Positions 36,128-44,482 of a DNA stretch of 64,000 nt are shown here, one piece after another. A program made the translations under genes and the position numbers. The first letter of the stretch is position 1. Each line of letters opens with the position of its first letter. This stretch comes from Pedobacter miscanthi. GTDB taxonomy: Bacteria > Bacteroidota > Bacteroidia > Sphingobacteriales > Sphingobacteriaceae. The stretch is from positions 1-64,000 of the forward strand of contig NZ_QNQU01000025.1 in the NCBI RefSeq assembly GCF_003315595.1, in the 5' to 3' direction. Below the pieces are notes generated by a model. That model worked only from the letters and a program-made list of their open reading frames with translations, was not told the DNA's origin and made no database searches.

Positions 36128-36877
36128 ATGTTTTACAATAACGCTATTTGTGATATTTATATTGGAAGTGGAGCTGGCAAAAAACTTATGAATGATATGA
36201 AAGCTGCGAAGCGTTCAGTTAAGATAGTCTCTCCTTTTTTATCTCCTTATTTGATTTCAGAGTTGATTTATCTAAAAAATAACAACATTGATATCAAATT
36301 AATTACGACAAATAACATAGAAGATTTTTATGGTTATCGTGAAAAAAACATATATAAACTGATTATTCAAAATCGAAATACCGATCTTCAGAAGCAAAAA
36401 ATCAGGGATAAGTGGATCAATTTTACAAACCGTCTTTCTTATATCGGTTTTAGTTTAGTAGCCGTATTAATTATCTTAGCCTATTATTTCAGGGATATTA
36501 ATGTGTTTTTTGGTTTTATTCCTATTATTATCCTTTTTTTAATCCAAATTTTATATAAAACAAAAATAAAAAAACTGCAGATCTACAGTTATTATTATAC
36601 CCAGTTATTTCCATTTAAAGTGTACATAGCTGACGAAAAAACATCTTTAATTCACAGTAAAATTTACTTAATTGATGACCAGATAGCATATATGGGTTCA
36701 TTAAACTTTACCCAGAGTGGCACTCAATTTAATCATGAAACCCGAATAAGAACAACTGATGTAAATGCGATCCAGGAAATAAAGAAAGAAATTGATTTAC
36801 TTTTTGAACATCCTTTCCTGCCGGTAGCAGACTTACAGATTTGGGGAAAACAAATATATATTGAACCTATTAACTAA
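36128..36877 (+). CDS. Phospholipase D-like protein with central membrane hairpin
   Basis: A 249-residue protein. The N-terminal part (RSVKIVSPFLSPYLISELIYL, then IDIKLIT) and the C-terminal IHSKIYLIDDQIAYMGSLNFTQSG match a PLDc_2-type domain. The C-terminal HxKxxxxD motif near residue 177 is clear, but no second HKD is present, so a dimer would be needed for catalysis. Two hydrophobic helices (about 108-145) interrupt the domain, an unusual insertion that would anchor it in the membrane. Possible roles are a lipid phosphodiesterase or nuclease-like factor. Codon use is AT-richer than in neighbours, and transfer is possible. Confidence 0.65.
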   Translation: MFYNNAICDIYIGSGAGKKLMNDMKAAKRSVKIVSPFLSPYLISELIYLKNNNIDIKLITTNNIEDFYGYREKNIYKLIIQNRNTDLQKQKIRDKWINFTNRLSYIGFSLVAVLIILAYYFRDINVFFGFIPIIILFLIQILYKTKIKKLQIYSYYYTQLFPFKVYIADEKTSLIHSKIYLIDDQIAYMGSLNFTQSGTQFNHETRIRTTDVNAIQEIKKEIDLLFEHPFLPVADLQIWGKQIYIEPIN

Positions 36878-36947
36878 AATTAACAGTTAATTTTAAAACG
36901 TTTTGAGGCAAGTATTGTTATTCATGTATATACCTAATTTTATAACT

Positions 36948-37262
36948 ATGACGATCCAACTGAATACCGACAAGAATTTAACGATACATCAGGAATACGA
37001 AGAAAAAATACAAACCCAGTTAAATGAGGGCTTGAGCAGATATAGTGATTTAATTACACGCTTAGAGGTTCATTTATCTGACGAAAATGGCAGTAAGGAA
37101 GGATTAGATGATAAAAGATGTTTGTTGGAAGCCAGAATTACCGGTAAAGAACCAATAGCAGTTTCAAACCTGGGTAATACTTATGATCTGGCCATTACAG
37201 GTGCGCTTAGCAAACTAAAAAGTTCGCTTGAAAAAGTTGCCGGGAAGATGAAAAGCCATTAA
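36948..37262 (+). CDS. HPF/RaiA-like ribosome-associated protein
   Basis: A 104-residue protein of the ribosome hibernation factor fold (beta-alpha-beta-beta-beta-alpha): YEEKIQTQLNEGLSRYSDLITRLEVHLSDENG and the C-terminal helix YDLAITGALSKLKSSLEKVAGKM. These proteins bind the 30S decoding centre in slow growth. The match is to the short form, without the C-terminal dimerisation domain. I use the ATG at 36948; a TTG 15 codons upstream would add an unrelated hydrophobic extension. A strong terminator follows. Confidence 0.7.
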   Translation: MTIQLNTDKNLTIHQEYEEKIQTQLNEGLSRYSDLITRLEVHLSDENGSKEGLDDKRCLLEARITGKEPIAVSNLGNTYDLAITGALSKLKSSLEKVAGKMKSH

Positions 37263-37302
37263 AAGACAAAGAGATGCCGAACAAGTTCAGCACTACGATA
37301 AC

Positions 37303-37336
37303 AAAAAAAGCAATCTGATCAGATTGCTTTTTTCTT
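37303..37336. terminator. Bidirectional Rho-independent terminator
   Basis: AGCAATCTGA (37309-37318) and TCAGATTGCT (37319-37328) form a perfect 10-bp stem flanked by an A run on the left and a T run on the right. It lies between convergent genes and suits both strands. Confidence 0.85.
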
Positions 37337-37942
37337 TTAAAACGATGTTGATCTTTTACCTTTAATATCGAACTGAGAATTACACTTTCCATCTAAAAAA
37401 TCAAATTTCGTATCCGAAACAGCGTTTATAAATAACTCATTGCTAATTTCATTTATTGTACTCACATGGATATCTCCATAATTACAAATTGAGCCTATAA
37501 TATTCTGAGATTCATCTGTAAAGTGAATATATTGTATCAGTCCGTTAACAGCTGTAAGGTAAGCAAGGTGTTTAGTAAAATCCAACATGTCATTTTCACC
37601 CACAAGCAAACCACCAGAAAACTTTTTTTTAATCCCTTCGCTTGCAAAATAATCCATACCCTTTTTAAAATTTTTATACTTTCCCTCACGAAATCGCCAT
37701 GCCAGTTTTTCATCACCTAAAAAAATAAAATGGTTTGATTTTAAACAGGCACAAAGATTAGAAAGTTCTTCTCCCAGGTTTTTAAGGTGCTTTTTATAGC
37801 TTTTCGATTTTAAGGTTAAAATATAATTGGAAAAAGTATTGGGATAGAAATAATCGTAATCTTCAATATCCTCGCTGTAAGTTCTGAGCGGAAATATTGG
37901 ATACTTTGCAAGGCATTTCTTCCTTTTAATCTGTTTAATCAA
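37337..37942 (-). CDS. Hypothetical protein
   Basis: A 201-residue, Lys- and aromatic-rich protein without signal peptide or membrane helix. I do not recognise a family. Notable segments are the Tyr/Asp-rich EDIEDYDYFYP near 25 and a central FIFLGDEKLAWRFREGKYKNFKKGMDYF, which might be a ligand or phosphate-binding fold, but nothing is diagnostic. It ends at the shared terminator and begins 12 bases after the mqnA stop on the same strand, so it may be the last gene of the mqn transcript. Confidence 0.6.
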   Translation of the reverse strand: MIKQIKRKKCLAKYPIFPLRTYSEDIEDYDYFYPNTFSNYILTLKSKSYKKHLKNLGEELSNLCACLKSNHFIFLGDEKLAWRFREGKYKNFKKGMDYFASEGIKKKFSGGLLVGENDMLDFTKHLAYLTAVNGLIQYIHFTDESQNIIGSICNYGDIHVSTINEISNELFINAVSDTKFDFLDGKCNSQFDIKGKRSTSF

Positions 37943-37953
37943 CTTATTTGCTG

Positions 37954-38682
37954 TTAGTCTAGTTGTTCGATATACCCCAAAAACAAATTCAATGCTTTTT
38001 TTCGGTCGTCTGTTACATCAAACTGAAGTTTATGATACAGATAATCTTCCAGATCAAAATTTGGTGATGCTGGTAACTCCTGTAAAACTTCTTTTCTGTG
38101 ATCTAAACCAAACTTTAAAGCCGTATTAAATTCAGCTTTAAATTCTTCTGAAATTTCTTTGTTGGCTACCCAGGCGGCATACATAAAAGGTAATCCCGTA
38201 AAATTTTTCCACTCCTCGCCCATATCATAAGCGTAGGCGAAATCATCTTTTTTGCCAAAAGTTCTATCACCAATCAGCACGAAAGCATCTGTTTTTGCAG
38301 TAGGATCCGTCGTAAATTCTACTTCTTTTTTCCAGTGAAACTTAAGCAATACTTTAGCTAAATTGTTTGATGTGCGCGAATGGGCATCCAATCTTACTGT
38401 TTTAATTTCCTCTGCAGGCACATCGCTAAAAATAAATACCGAATTAACACCGCCATCGCTGCCAATGCAGTAATCGGCTACAATATTTGCATTCGGAACC
38501 AACGGAATAGCTGCAACTGGCATTAATCCTATATCAGCCTGACCGTTAATTACTTTGGCTGCGCAATCTGAAGGAATATCTAAACTTAAATCAATTTTAT
38601 TTATAATTTCGGAATGTTCTAATCCGTATATAAAAGCTTTGGTGTTGGTATAAGCAACAGCCGATATTTTAATCTTATTCAA
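37954..38682 (-). CDS. mqnA: Chorismate dehydratase MqnA (futalosine menaquinone pathway)
   Basis: A 242-residue periplasmic-binding-protein-like fold enzyme that converts chorismate to 3-enolpyruvyl-benzoate, the first futalosine-pathway step. The start KIKISAVAYTNTKAFIYGLE, the ADIGLMPVAAIP block near 50 and VRLDAHSRTSNNLAKVLL near 97-115 match MqnA. It lacks a signal peptide, as expected. mqnE is 0.8 kb upstream on the same strand. Together they show the organism makes menaquinone by the futalosine route. Confidence 0.9.
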   Translation of the reverse strand: MNKIKISAVAYTNTKAFIYGLEHSEIINKIDLSLDIPSDCAAKVINGQADIGLMPVAAIPLVPNANIVADYCIGSDGGVNSVFIFSDVPAEEIKTVRLDAHSRTSNNLAKVLLKFHWKKEVEFTTDPTAKTDAFVLIGDRTFGKKDDFAYAYDMGEEWKNFTGLPFMYAAWVANKEISEEFKAEFNTALKFGLDHRKEVLQELPASPNFDLEDYLYHKLQFDVTDDRKKALNLFLGYIEQLD

Positions 38683-38714
38683 GGTATTATGTTTTGCGCT
38701 TTGCGATAAGCGTA

Positions 38715-39338
38715 TTATTCAATTACTAAACCGTCCAGATGAACGGCACTGTTAAATTCAAGTACGGTAAATTTCCCGTCTTCCAGTCCCATTTTATATA
38801 GTACAGTATTCTGATGCGGAAATTCTGTCATTTCATTCAATGGCTTGCCCAGAAGCAAACAAAGGAAAACACGCATTGCCCTGCCGTGCATGCAAAGCAG
38901 CACCGTTTTTTCCTCTGGTCTGCTCTTTAAAATCTCCATTGGCTGTTTCAGCCGTTCATATACATCCTGCACACTTTCTCCACCTTCAAAATGAGCAGTA
39001 TAATCTCCATTCTCCCAGCTTTGTAACATCTCGCGGAAAGCATCACGGGCATCTTCAGTATTGGGTTTTCCTTCCCAAACACCCCAGGCCAATTCATCCA
39101 ATCCAGACAGTTTCTCCCATGGTAATTCCGAATCAATAAACTTTTGTACGGTTTGCCAGGTACGTTTTAAATCCGAAGTATAAATTTTATCAAAGGCAAT
39201 GTGTTTGTAAGTTTGATAAAAAGCTTCGGCCTGTGCCCTGCCTAAATCATTTAAGTCAGAATTTATACCTCTGCCCTGTACTATGCCCTGTCTGTTAAGT
39301 TCCGTTTCGCCGTGGCGGATGATGTATATTTCCTTCAT
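38715..39338 (-). CDS. Histidine phosphatase family protein
   Basis: A 207-residue phosphoglycerate-mutase-like phosphatase. The catalytic IIRHGETELNRQGIVQGR motif supplies the phospho-His (His9) and Arg. The second His is in LCMHGRAMRVFLC near 150, and a Glu in DELAWGVWEGKP near 85 may act as acid. Members act on small phosphorylated metabolites (GpmB/CobC type). It lies between mqnE and mqnA, so a role in the same pathway or a nearby salvage step is possible but unproven. Confidence 0.88.
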   Translation of the reverse strand: MKEIYIIRHGETELNRQGIVQGRGINSDLNDLGRAQAEAFYQTYKHIAFDKIYTSDLKRTWQTVQKFIDSELPWEKLSGLDELAWGVWEGKPNTEDARDAFREMLQSWENGDYTAHFEGGESVQDVYERLKQPMEILKSRPEEKTVLLCMHGRAMRVFLCLLLGKPLNEMTEFPHQNTVLYKMGLEDGKFTVLEFNSAVHLDGLVIE

Positions 39339-39344
39339 TAATAA

Positions 39345-39466
39345 TGATTGATTGTTAAAATGATTGAATTTTGAATGATTGAATTATCGAATGAATGAGT
39401 TTTGAATGAGTGAATAAAGGAATTACTTGTCACATTCTATCAATCCTTCATTAATTCATTCAATAA
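39345..39466. repeat. Low-complexity GATTGAATG / CATTCAATC inverted repeat
   Basis: Words GATTGAATTTTGAATGATTGAAT and TTGAATGAGTGAAT on the left mirror CTTCATTAATTCATTCAATAATTAATTC on the right. It is the second of three such regions (25984 and 61215 are the others). Confidence 0.55.
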
Positions 39467-40660
39467 TTAATTCACTACTGGTAATTTATAATACTGAGGT
39501 TTTTTCTCTTCTTCAAAAACTACATTTTCAAAATCAGTAACTACGTTATATAAGGTATCGCGTTCTATTGCTTTTCTACCTACCTGTTTAATCAGGTTAA
39601 CCAGTTCTTTGGTACTCATTGCAGGTGTTTGTTCTTCTGCACCGGCCATAGAGTATATTTTGGTGGTATCGTCTAAAGTACCGTCGATATCATCAACGCC
39701 ATAATTTAAAGATAACTGGGCTGTTTCTCGACTAATCATTGCCCAATAAGCCTTAATATGGTCAAAATTATCCATGTAGATACGTGCAATGGCGTAATTC
39801 CTTAAATCTTCAATTACTGATGATTCTGGCACATTACTCATCTGGTTGTGCTGATTTCTGAATTTTAAAGGAATAAATGTCTGGAAACCACCTGTACGGT
39901 CCTGTAACTCGCGAAGTTTCTCCATGTGATCTACACGATGCCAGTATTTTTCGATATGTCCGTAAAGCATCGTAGCATTACTTCTCATGCCCAGTTTGTG
40001 CCATTCTTCATGTATGTCTAACCATTGCTGACCAGTACATTTATCTTTGGCAATCTGCTCCCTCACTTCAGGGTGAAAGATTTCCGCACCACCACCTGGT
40101 ATCGATTCCAATCCGGCTTCTTTCATCAAACGCATTCCTGTTGCGTAATCGATTTTGGCTTTCTTAAAAATATAGTGATATTCTACAGGGGTTAATGCTT
40201 TTACATGTAAATCAGGACGATGTTGTTTAATTGCAGTAAAAAGTGCCGAATAAAAGGCTACATCATACTGGGGAAGCACCCCACCTACAATATGCACTTC
40301 GGTTACGGGCTCACCATCATATTTTTTAACAATATCCAGCATTTGCTCCATGGTTAGCGCCCAGCCTTCTTCTTTTTGCTTGATTAATCGCGAGTAAGAA
40401 CAGAATTTGCAGTCATAAACGCAAAGATTGGTTGGTTCTAAATGGAAATTTCGGTTGAAATAGGTTTTATCGCCATGTTTTTTCTCGCGGATAAAATTAG
40501 CGAGTACACCCAAATAGCCTAATTCGGCATGTTCGTAAAGGTATACGCCTTCATCAAATGTAATGCGCTCTCCGTGAAGAACTTTATGTGCTATGTTTTG
40601 TAATTCAGTTGATAAATTGGTATCAGCTAATATTTTTTCAACTTGCTCAGTTGTATTCAT
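39467..40660 (-). CDS. mqnE: Aminofutalosine synthase MqnE (radical SAM)
   Basis: A 397-residue radical SAM enzyme joining 3-enolpyruvyl-benzoate with the adenosyl radical to give aminofutalosine. The 4Fe-4S motif CVYDCKFC lies in HLEPTNLCVYDCKFCSYSR near 75-93, followed by HIVGGVLPQYD and IPGGGAEIFHPEVR, which point to MqnE rather than MqnC. I use the ATG at 40660 because the upstream 17 residues look non-coding in character. It shares orientation with mqnA and the phosphatase. Confidence 0.92.
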   Translation of the reverse strand: MNTTEQVEKILADTNLSTELQNIAHKVLHGERITFDEGVYLYEHAELGYLGVLANFIREKKHGDKTYFNRNFHLEPTNLCVYDCKFCSYSRLIKQKEEGWALTMEQMLDIVKKYDGEPVTEVHIVGGVLPQYDVAFYSALFTAIKQHRPDLHVKALTPVEYHYIFKKAKIDYATGMRLMKEAGLESIPGGGAEIFHPEVREQIAKDKCTGQQWLDIHEEWHKLGMRSNATMLYGHIEKYWHRVDHMEKLRELQDRTGGFQTFIPLKFRNQHNQMSNVPESSVIEDLRNYAIARIYMDNFDHIKAYWAMISRETAQLSLNYGVDDIDGTLDDTTKIYSMAGAEEQTPAMSTKELVNLIKQVGRKAIERDTLYNVVTDFENVVFEEEKKPQYYKLPVVN

Positions 40661-40739
40661 TCCTGATTTATTTTGAACAAAAATACAATAAAGGGGCGAT
40701 TTCAAAATCATTTTCTTGTAACAAACCGCGATTTTTGAA

Positions 40740-40935
40740 TAGTGGCAATATTAATTAGCCACAGATGAACACGGATAAACACAGATGTTGAGTTTTCTGT
40801 AAAGTATTTTGCCACGGAGACACGGAAAACCACGGATCTTGTTTTTGTACACACGCAATTGTACCTGAACTTCAGAAATCACGGAAATAAATTAATTCTG
40901 TGTAAATCTGTGCATCCGTGGCAAAAAAAGTTGAA
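40740..40935. repeat. CACAGAT/CACGGA-type degenerate inverted repeat
   Basis: The gap between mqnE and the next lipoprotein holds GCCACAGATGAACACGGATAAACACAG and GCCACGGAGACACGG text, with complementary CTGTGTAAATCTGTGCATCCGTGGC at the right end. It resembles the palindrome at 157-224. No gene is visible. Confidence 0.5.
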
Positions 40936-40993
40936 ACAAAAAAGCACCTCTTTTCAGATGTGCTCAATTTATGTTTTTCACAGGTAGATTAAA

Positions 40994-41488
40994 TTATCTT
41001 GCTTCAGGCACAAAAGTTAACACGATGTTTGCAGTTCTGCCACCAAATTCGATTGGTGATTTTAAAATCATCTGTGTGCTTGAAAGGTCGGTCAAAACCA
41101 AACGGTAACCTTCTGCTACATTTTTAGCTTTATCGCCTTCAAATATTTTTTTGAACTGGAAAGTCTGATCTTTAGGCGCTGCCGACCAGAAAATAGTTTG
41201 TATTACCGAACCACATGCGCTTGATGCCGGTAAAGTATACGAACCATTACCGCTATTGGTTAAATGCCAGGTACTACCTTGAAAACATTTATACGATTTT
41301 TCACCAAATAAACCTTGTACCGCACCATCAGGCAAACCCTCTAATGCTACATTACTTACTACCCAGTCGCGAACAACTGTACCTCTGCTACCCGTAACAC
41401 CAGCAGTTACCCTTTTTGCGGTATTACAACTTTGTAACATTACTAAAGTAGAACATGCTATTGCGATAGCTATAAATAATCTTTTCAT
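40994..41488 (-). CDS. Lipocalin-like lipoprotein
   Basis: A 164-residue predicted lipoprotein (lipobox Cys21 in LQSC-NTA). The mature part is beta-rich and begins with a short Lys/Arg/Thr segment, then DWVVSNVALEGL, a WHLTNSGNGSYTLP strand pair and LVLTDLSSTQMILKSP, which fits the lipocalin-like families common in Bacteroidota. Two Cys (in YKCFQ and SACGS) could pair. No enzymatic signature is seen. Confidence 0.65.
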   Translation of the reverse strand: MKRLFIAIAIACSTLVMLQSCNTAKRVTAGVTGSRGTVVRDWVVSNVALEGLPDGAVQGLFGEKSYKCFQGSTWHLTNSGNGSYTLPASSACGSVIQTIFWSAAPKDQTFQFKKIFEGDKAKNVAEGYRLVLTDLSSTQMILKSPIEFGGRTANIVLTFVPEAR

Positions 41489-41611
41489 TTTTTGTTTAAT
41501 TAAATTTCGACAAACTTGTTACATAAATCTTGCCAAAACCATTACGAACCTTAAATTAGCGCCAAATTATTAAATTGTATTTCGATATTACTTATACCAC
41601 GAATAATTATC

Positions 41612-42727
41612 ATGAAACCCGAAACCCTTGCTATTCACGCCTCTAATCTTATAAAAACTGCTACAGGTGATGTTACGCCACCGCTTAATCTATCTACAAC
41701 TTTTTTTCGTGGCGAAGATGGCGGCTACCCCGGCGGACACATGTATAGCAGGGTAAGCAATCCAAACCGGTCTGCTTTAGAAAACACTGTAGCTAAATTA
41801 GAATATGGCGAAGATGCAGCAGCATTTTCTTCGGGCAATACCTGCGGACTGGCTATGTTTCAGGCTTTAAAACCTGGCAGCCATATTATAGCACCTGATG
41901 ATATGTACTGGGGAATAAAAAAACAGTTGCTTACCATATTTAATGAGAGTTTAGAATTCGATTTTATCGATCAAACTGATTTAAACCTAATCAAAGCGAC
42001 TATTAAACCGAATACCCAGCTCATCTGGATCGAAACTCCATCAAATCCATTGTTAAAGGTTACCGATATTGAAGAAATTGCAAAAATAGCTAAAGCTAAA
42101 AATATTCCATTGGTATGCGATAGTACTTTTGCTTCGCCTATTTTACAAAACCCCATTTTATTGGGCGCCGATATTGTGATGCATAGCAGCACCAAATATT
42201 TAGGTGGACATAGTGATGTACTGGGTGGGATTTTAGTAACAGCCAGGAAAGATGAATTATGGGAAAGGATTAAAAACATTCAGCAAACCGGTGGTGCAGT
42301 ACCTGCTCCTTTCGATTGTTTTTTATTAACCCGAAGTATCAAAACGTTAGCCTACCGCATGAAAGGACATTGCGAAAATGGCAAAAAAGTCGCAGATTAT
42401 TTAAACCAGCACCCCAATGTTGAAGCGGTATTTTATCCTGGATTGGAAAGTCACCCACAGCATGAGATTGCTAAAAAACAAATGAAAGACTTTAGCGGCA
42501 TGATGTCGTTCCTGGTTAAAGGTGATGCAGCTGCTGCACATAAAGTAGTTAACAAAGTTCAGTTATTTGCACAGGCCACCAGTTTAGGTGGTGTGGAAAG
42601 CCTGATTGAACACCGTTATTCGGTAGAAGGACCTGATAGCACAACACCTAAAAACCTGCTCCGCATTTCTGTAGGATTGGAGCATATTGATGATATAATC
42701 GCCGATTTGGAACAGGCTTTAGCCTAA
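41612..42727 (+). CDS. PLP-dependent trans-sulfuration enzyme (cystathionine gamma-synthase/lyase family)
   Basis: A 371-residue Cys/Met-metabolism PLP enzyme. Seen are the substrate-entry YSRVSNPNRSALE near 48, AAAFSSGNTCGLAMFQAL near 70, and PLP Lys in HSSTKYLGGHSDVLGG near 192. The C-terminal SLGGVESLIEHR and LLRISVGLEHIDDIIADLEQAL match cystathionine gamma-synthase, cystathionine lyase and methionine gamma-lyase; sequence alone does not separate them. It is not directly joined to the metY cluster, as a minus-strand gene intervenes. Confidence 0.88.
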   Translation: MKPETLAIHASNLIKTATGDVTPPLNLSTTFFRGEDGGYPGGHMYSRVSNPNRSALENTVAKLEYGEDAAAFSSGNTCGLAMFQALKPGSHIIAPDDMYWGIKKQLLTIFNESLEFDFIDQTDLNLIKATIKPNTQLIWIETPSNPLLKVTDIEEIAKIAKAKNIPLVCDSTFASPILQNPILLGADIVMHSSTKYLGGHSDVLGGILVTARKDELWERIKNIQQTGGAVPAPFDCFLLTRSIKTLAYRMKGHCENGKKVADYLNQHPNVEAVFYPGLESHPQHEIAKKQMKDFSGMMSFLVKGDAAAAHKVVNKVQLFAQATSLGGVESLIEHRYSVEGPDSTTPKNLLRISVGLEHIDDIIADLEQALA

Positions 42728-42749
42728 ATTGAGTATATAATGTAACACC

Positions 42750-42860
42750 GTCCTCGTTTTTAATGAGGATGCACGAGAAAAGCGATTTTATCGCTGGGGG
42801 TATTTCTCTCTTTGTGCATTAAAAATGCACATCTCACTAATCGTAGTTACAAACGAGGAC
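42750..42860. repeat. GTCCTCGTTT...AAACGAGGAC inverted repeat
   Basis: Terminal 10-base arms (42750-42759 and 42851-42860) pair perfectly, with additional inner hairpins such as GCGATTTTATCGC and TGCATTAAAAATGCA. It resembles the element at 1782-1864. Confidence 0.6.
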
Positions 42861-42881
42861 TAAAGCAAATAAATTAAGTGT

Positions 42882-42914
42882 AGACCTCGCAGGTTTTAAA
42901 AACCTACGAGGTCT
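42882..42914. repeat. Palindrome GACCTCGCAGGTTTT, third copy
   Basis: AGACCTCGCAGGTTTT followed by its complement with one mismatch (CCTACGAGGTCT). It lies just after the stop of the following minus-strand gene, where it can serve as a terminator hairpin. Two other copies are at 20884 and 21216. Confidence 0.7.
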
Positions 42915-42920
42915 TAAAAT

Positions 42921-43934
42921 TTACTTCGGATTACAAACAGTAGTCAGCTTTAAAGAATAGTTAGCTTCCAGTGGTTCATTGGTTTGCGCCAAACGTTGCG
43001 AACCTGTATTTGCAGGGCAGGCAATATCACCGGCTGCATCATAAATGAGCTTATTTCCATTAGCCAGTAACTCTTTTGGCACATATACCTGGACTTTGGT
43101 AATCGAATATCCCGATGGGAAATAACGTACATAATAACCATCAGGATGTTTCGTCCAGATACCGCTTGGTACATCGCTGCGTGGTGGCGCCATTCCGGCA
43201 ACAATAGCATATTTCTCCAGATCCGCATAAGTATAATTACCCGAGGCCACCAGCTGCCGAATATTATTTTCGGCCTCAAAAACTGCCCTCACGCCTGATG
43301 GTAACTGATCTTTTGCTTTTTCCATCACATCAAATGGCAAAACACCCAAAGCGCCACCTTCCAATTGGGTAAGCTGTTTGGTTGTTAATAATTTTATAGC
43401 GGTTAATTTAACCTGTCCATTATAGTCGGCAAATTTTGTTCTGGCAATAATGGTCCACAATAAAGCCTGTATATCGTGCTGTTCTACTTCGGGATGATTT
43501 TCGGCGCTTTTTAAAATGGAAACCACGATTTCCTCTTTCGGGCCCAAAACCGGGGCAAACATGTAACCATCACCTTTTGATGGGGCAAAAGTTCCGGCTT
43601 TTAAACAATAGCTTTTGTTTGTCATTTCGTACAAGCCTTCACAAAGTACAAAACCACCATCAGGATTTTTAGGCAATAAATATAATGGCTGTGCTTTCAA
43701 TTTTAGTGAATTGATAAAGTCGGGCATTTTTTCACCTTCCCGATTCACATCTTCAAAACTGGTGGTGATCGCGGCTGGTTGCTTCAAGAACTTATCTACA
43801 CCTAAGGCTTTGGCACCTTGGGCAGTTCCAATTTTTAATAATTTATCTTTAAGGCCTCCAAACTGAGCATTTACATTGCTTAAACCTGCCAGAAAAATGA
43901 GCAGGCTCAAACACAGGGATCTTGTGTTTTTCAT
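42921..43934 (-). CDS. Secreted hypothetical protein
   Basis: A 337-residue protein with a clear signal peptide (cleavage near NVNA-QF). I do not recognise a family. The mature protein has no membrane helix. FGGLKDKLLKIGTAQGAKALGVDKFLKQP near the N-terminus looks helical, and the middle and C-terminus (YYVRYFPSGYSITKVQVYVPKELL, then DIACPANTGSQRLAQ) look beta-rich. Two Cys near residues 307 and 334 could form a disulfide. It is divergent from the met leader and ends at a palindromic repeat. Confidence 0.65.
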   Translation of the reverse strand: MKNTRSLCLSLLIFLAGLSNVNAQFGGLKDKLLKIGTAQGAKALGVDKFLKQPAAITTSFEDVNREGEKMPDFINSLKLKAQPLYLLPKNPDGGFVLCEGLYEMTNKSYCLKAGTFAPSKGDGYMFAPVLGPKEEIVVSILKSAENHPEVEQHDIQALLWTIIARTKFADYNGQVKLTAIKLLTTKQLTQLEGGALGVLPFDVMEKAKDQLPSGVRAVFEAENNIRQLVASGNYTYADLEKYAIVAGMAPPRSDVPSGIWTKHPDGYYVRYFPSGYSITKVQVYVPKELLANGNKLIYDAAGDIACPANTGSQRLAQTNEPLEANYSLKLTTVCNPK

Positions 43935-44147
43935 GATGATTAGATTTAGATAGGTAACAAACTTATCATTTTATGTATTAAGTTTGTGTTAAAAGTTTTA
44001 AATAGTTAACTAATCATTAAAATACTAAATTCATTATCAGCAAGTTAATATAAATTCAAAATTTTATTTTGTGGATTAAAATTAATTTCAGACATTTGAA
44101 ATATTATTTGGCGGAAAGCTGAATAAAAGTCAATCTAAACAGGTTGA

Positions 44148-44254
44148 TTTATAAAGAAGTGGCGAGAGACTGGCTCTAAGACCCACTGGCAACCCTCAGA
44201 AAGAGAAGGTGCCAATTCCTGACCGGATAACACGGTGTTATCTGGAGATATAAA
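44148..44254 (+). promoter_or_regulatory. SAM-I (S-box) riboswitch
   Basis: The aptamer core is recognisable: a GCGAGAGACTGGCTC junction, CCACTGGCAACC, and AAGGTGCCAATTCCTGAC, in the S-box order and spacing. TTTATA (44148-44153) pairs with TATAAA (44249-44254) as P1, and GATAACACGGTGTTATC forms P4. It precedes metY, metX and homoserine dehydrogenase, so SAM should repress methionine synthesis. No classical terminator with a U-tract directly follows; a Cys-rich small ORF follows instead, so the expression platform is unclear. Confidence 0.88.
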
Positions 44255-44263
44255 TTAGAACTG

Positions 44264-44392
44264 ATGAAAACATTAAATCTTCAATCGCCAAGCGAGCCCT
44301 GCGTAAACATTAAAACAGTAGAAAAATATTCTATTTCTTTTATTTGTTGCGATATGCGTGCGATTACTTGTATGTGCTGTTGCATACAGTAA
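44264..44392 (+). CDS. Cys-rich leader peptide / upstream ORF in met leader
   Basis: A 42-codon frame (ATG 44264, TAA 44390-44392) begins 9 bases after the SAM-I aptamer. Six of its last 15 residues are Cys (FICCDMRAITCMCCCIQ); a shorter 12-residue version could start at ATG 44354. The last Cys codons fall inside a small hairpin (CTGT-TGCAT-ACAG, 44377-44389), and two further hairpins lie between it and metY. This layout suggests a translation-dependent attenuator sensing cysteine, analogous to polycysteine leader peptides known elsewhere. Function is inference; it may not be a stable protein. Confidence 0.55.
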   Translation: MKTLNLQSPSEPCVNIKTVEKYSISFICCDMRAITCMCCCIQ

Positions 44393-44432
44393 TTTAAAAA
44401 TCTTCCTTTTTTGTCTTTTTCAAACTGGAAGG

Positions 44433-44482
44433 TCCCGGAAAACCGGGATACGCCATGTCAGGTTTTAGGGTTAACCTAAACC
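44433..44482 (+). promoter_or_regulatory. Two hairpins between leader peptide and metY
   Basis: Hairpin one is TCCCGG-AAAA-CCGGGA (44433-44448). Hairpin two pairs GGTTTTAGG with CCTAAACC with one bulged T (44461-44469 / 44475-44482). Neither is followed by a U run, so they may control ribosome access or RNA stability rather than end transcription. They lie 37 to 86 bases before the metY ATG. Confidence 0.45.

Noticed and set aside
41612..42727. MetB-type gene controlled by the same SAM-I leader
   Set aside because: The riboswitch lies downstream of it, separated by an opposite-strand gene, so it cannot be in its 5' leader.
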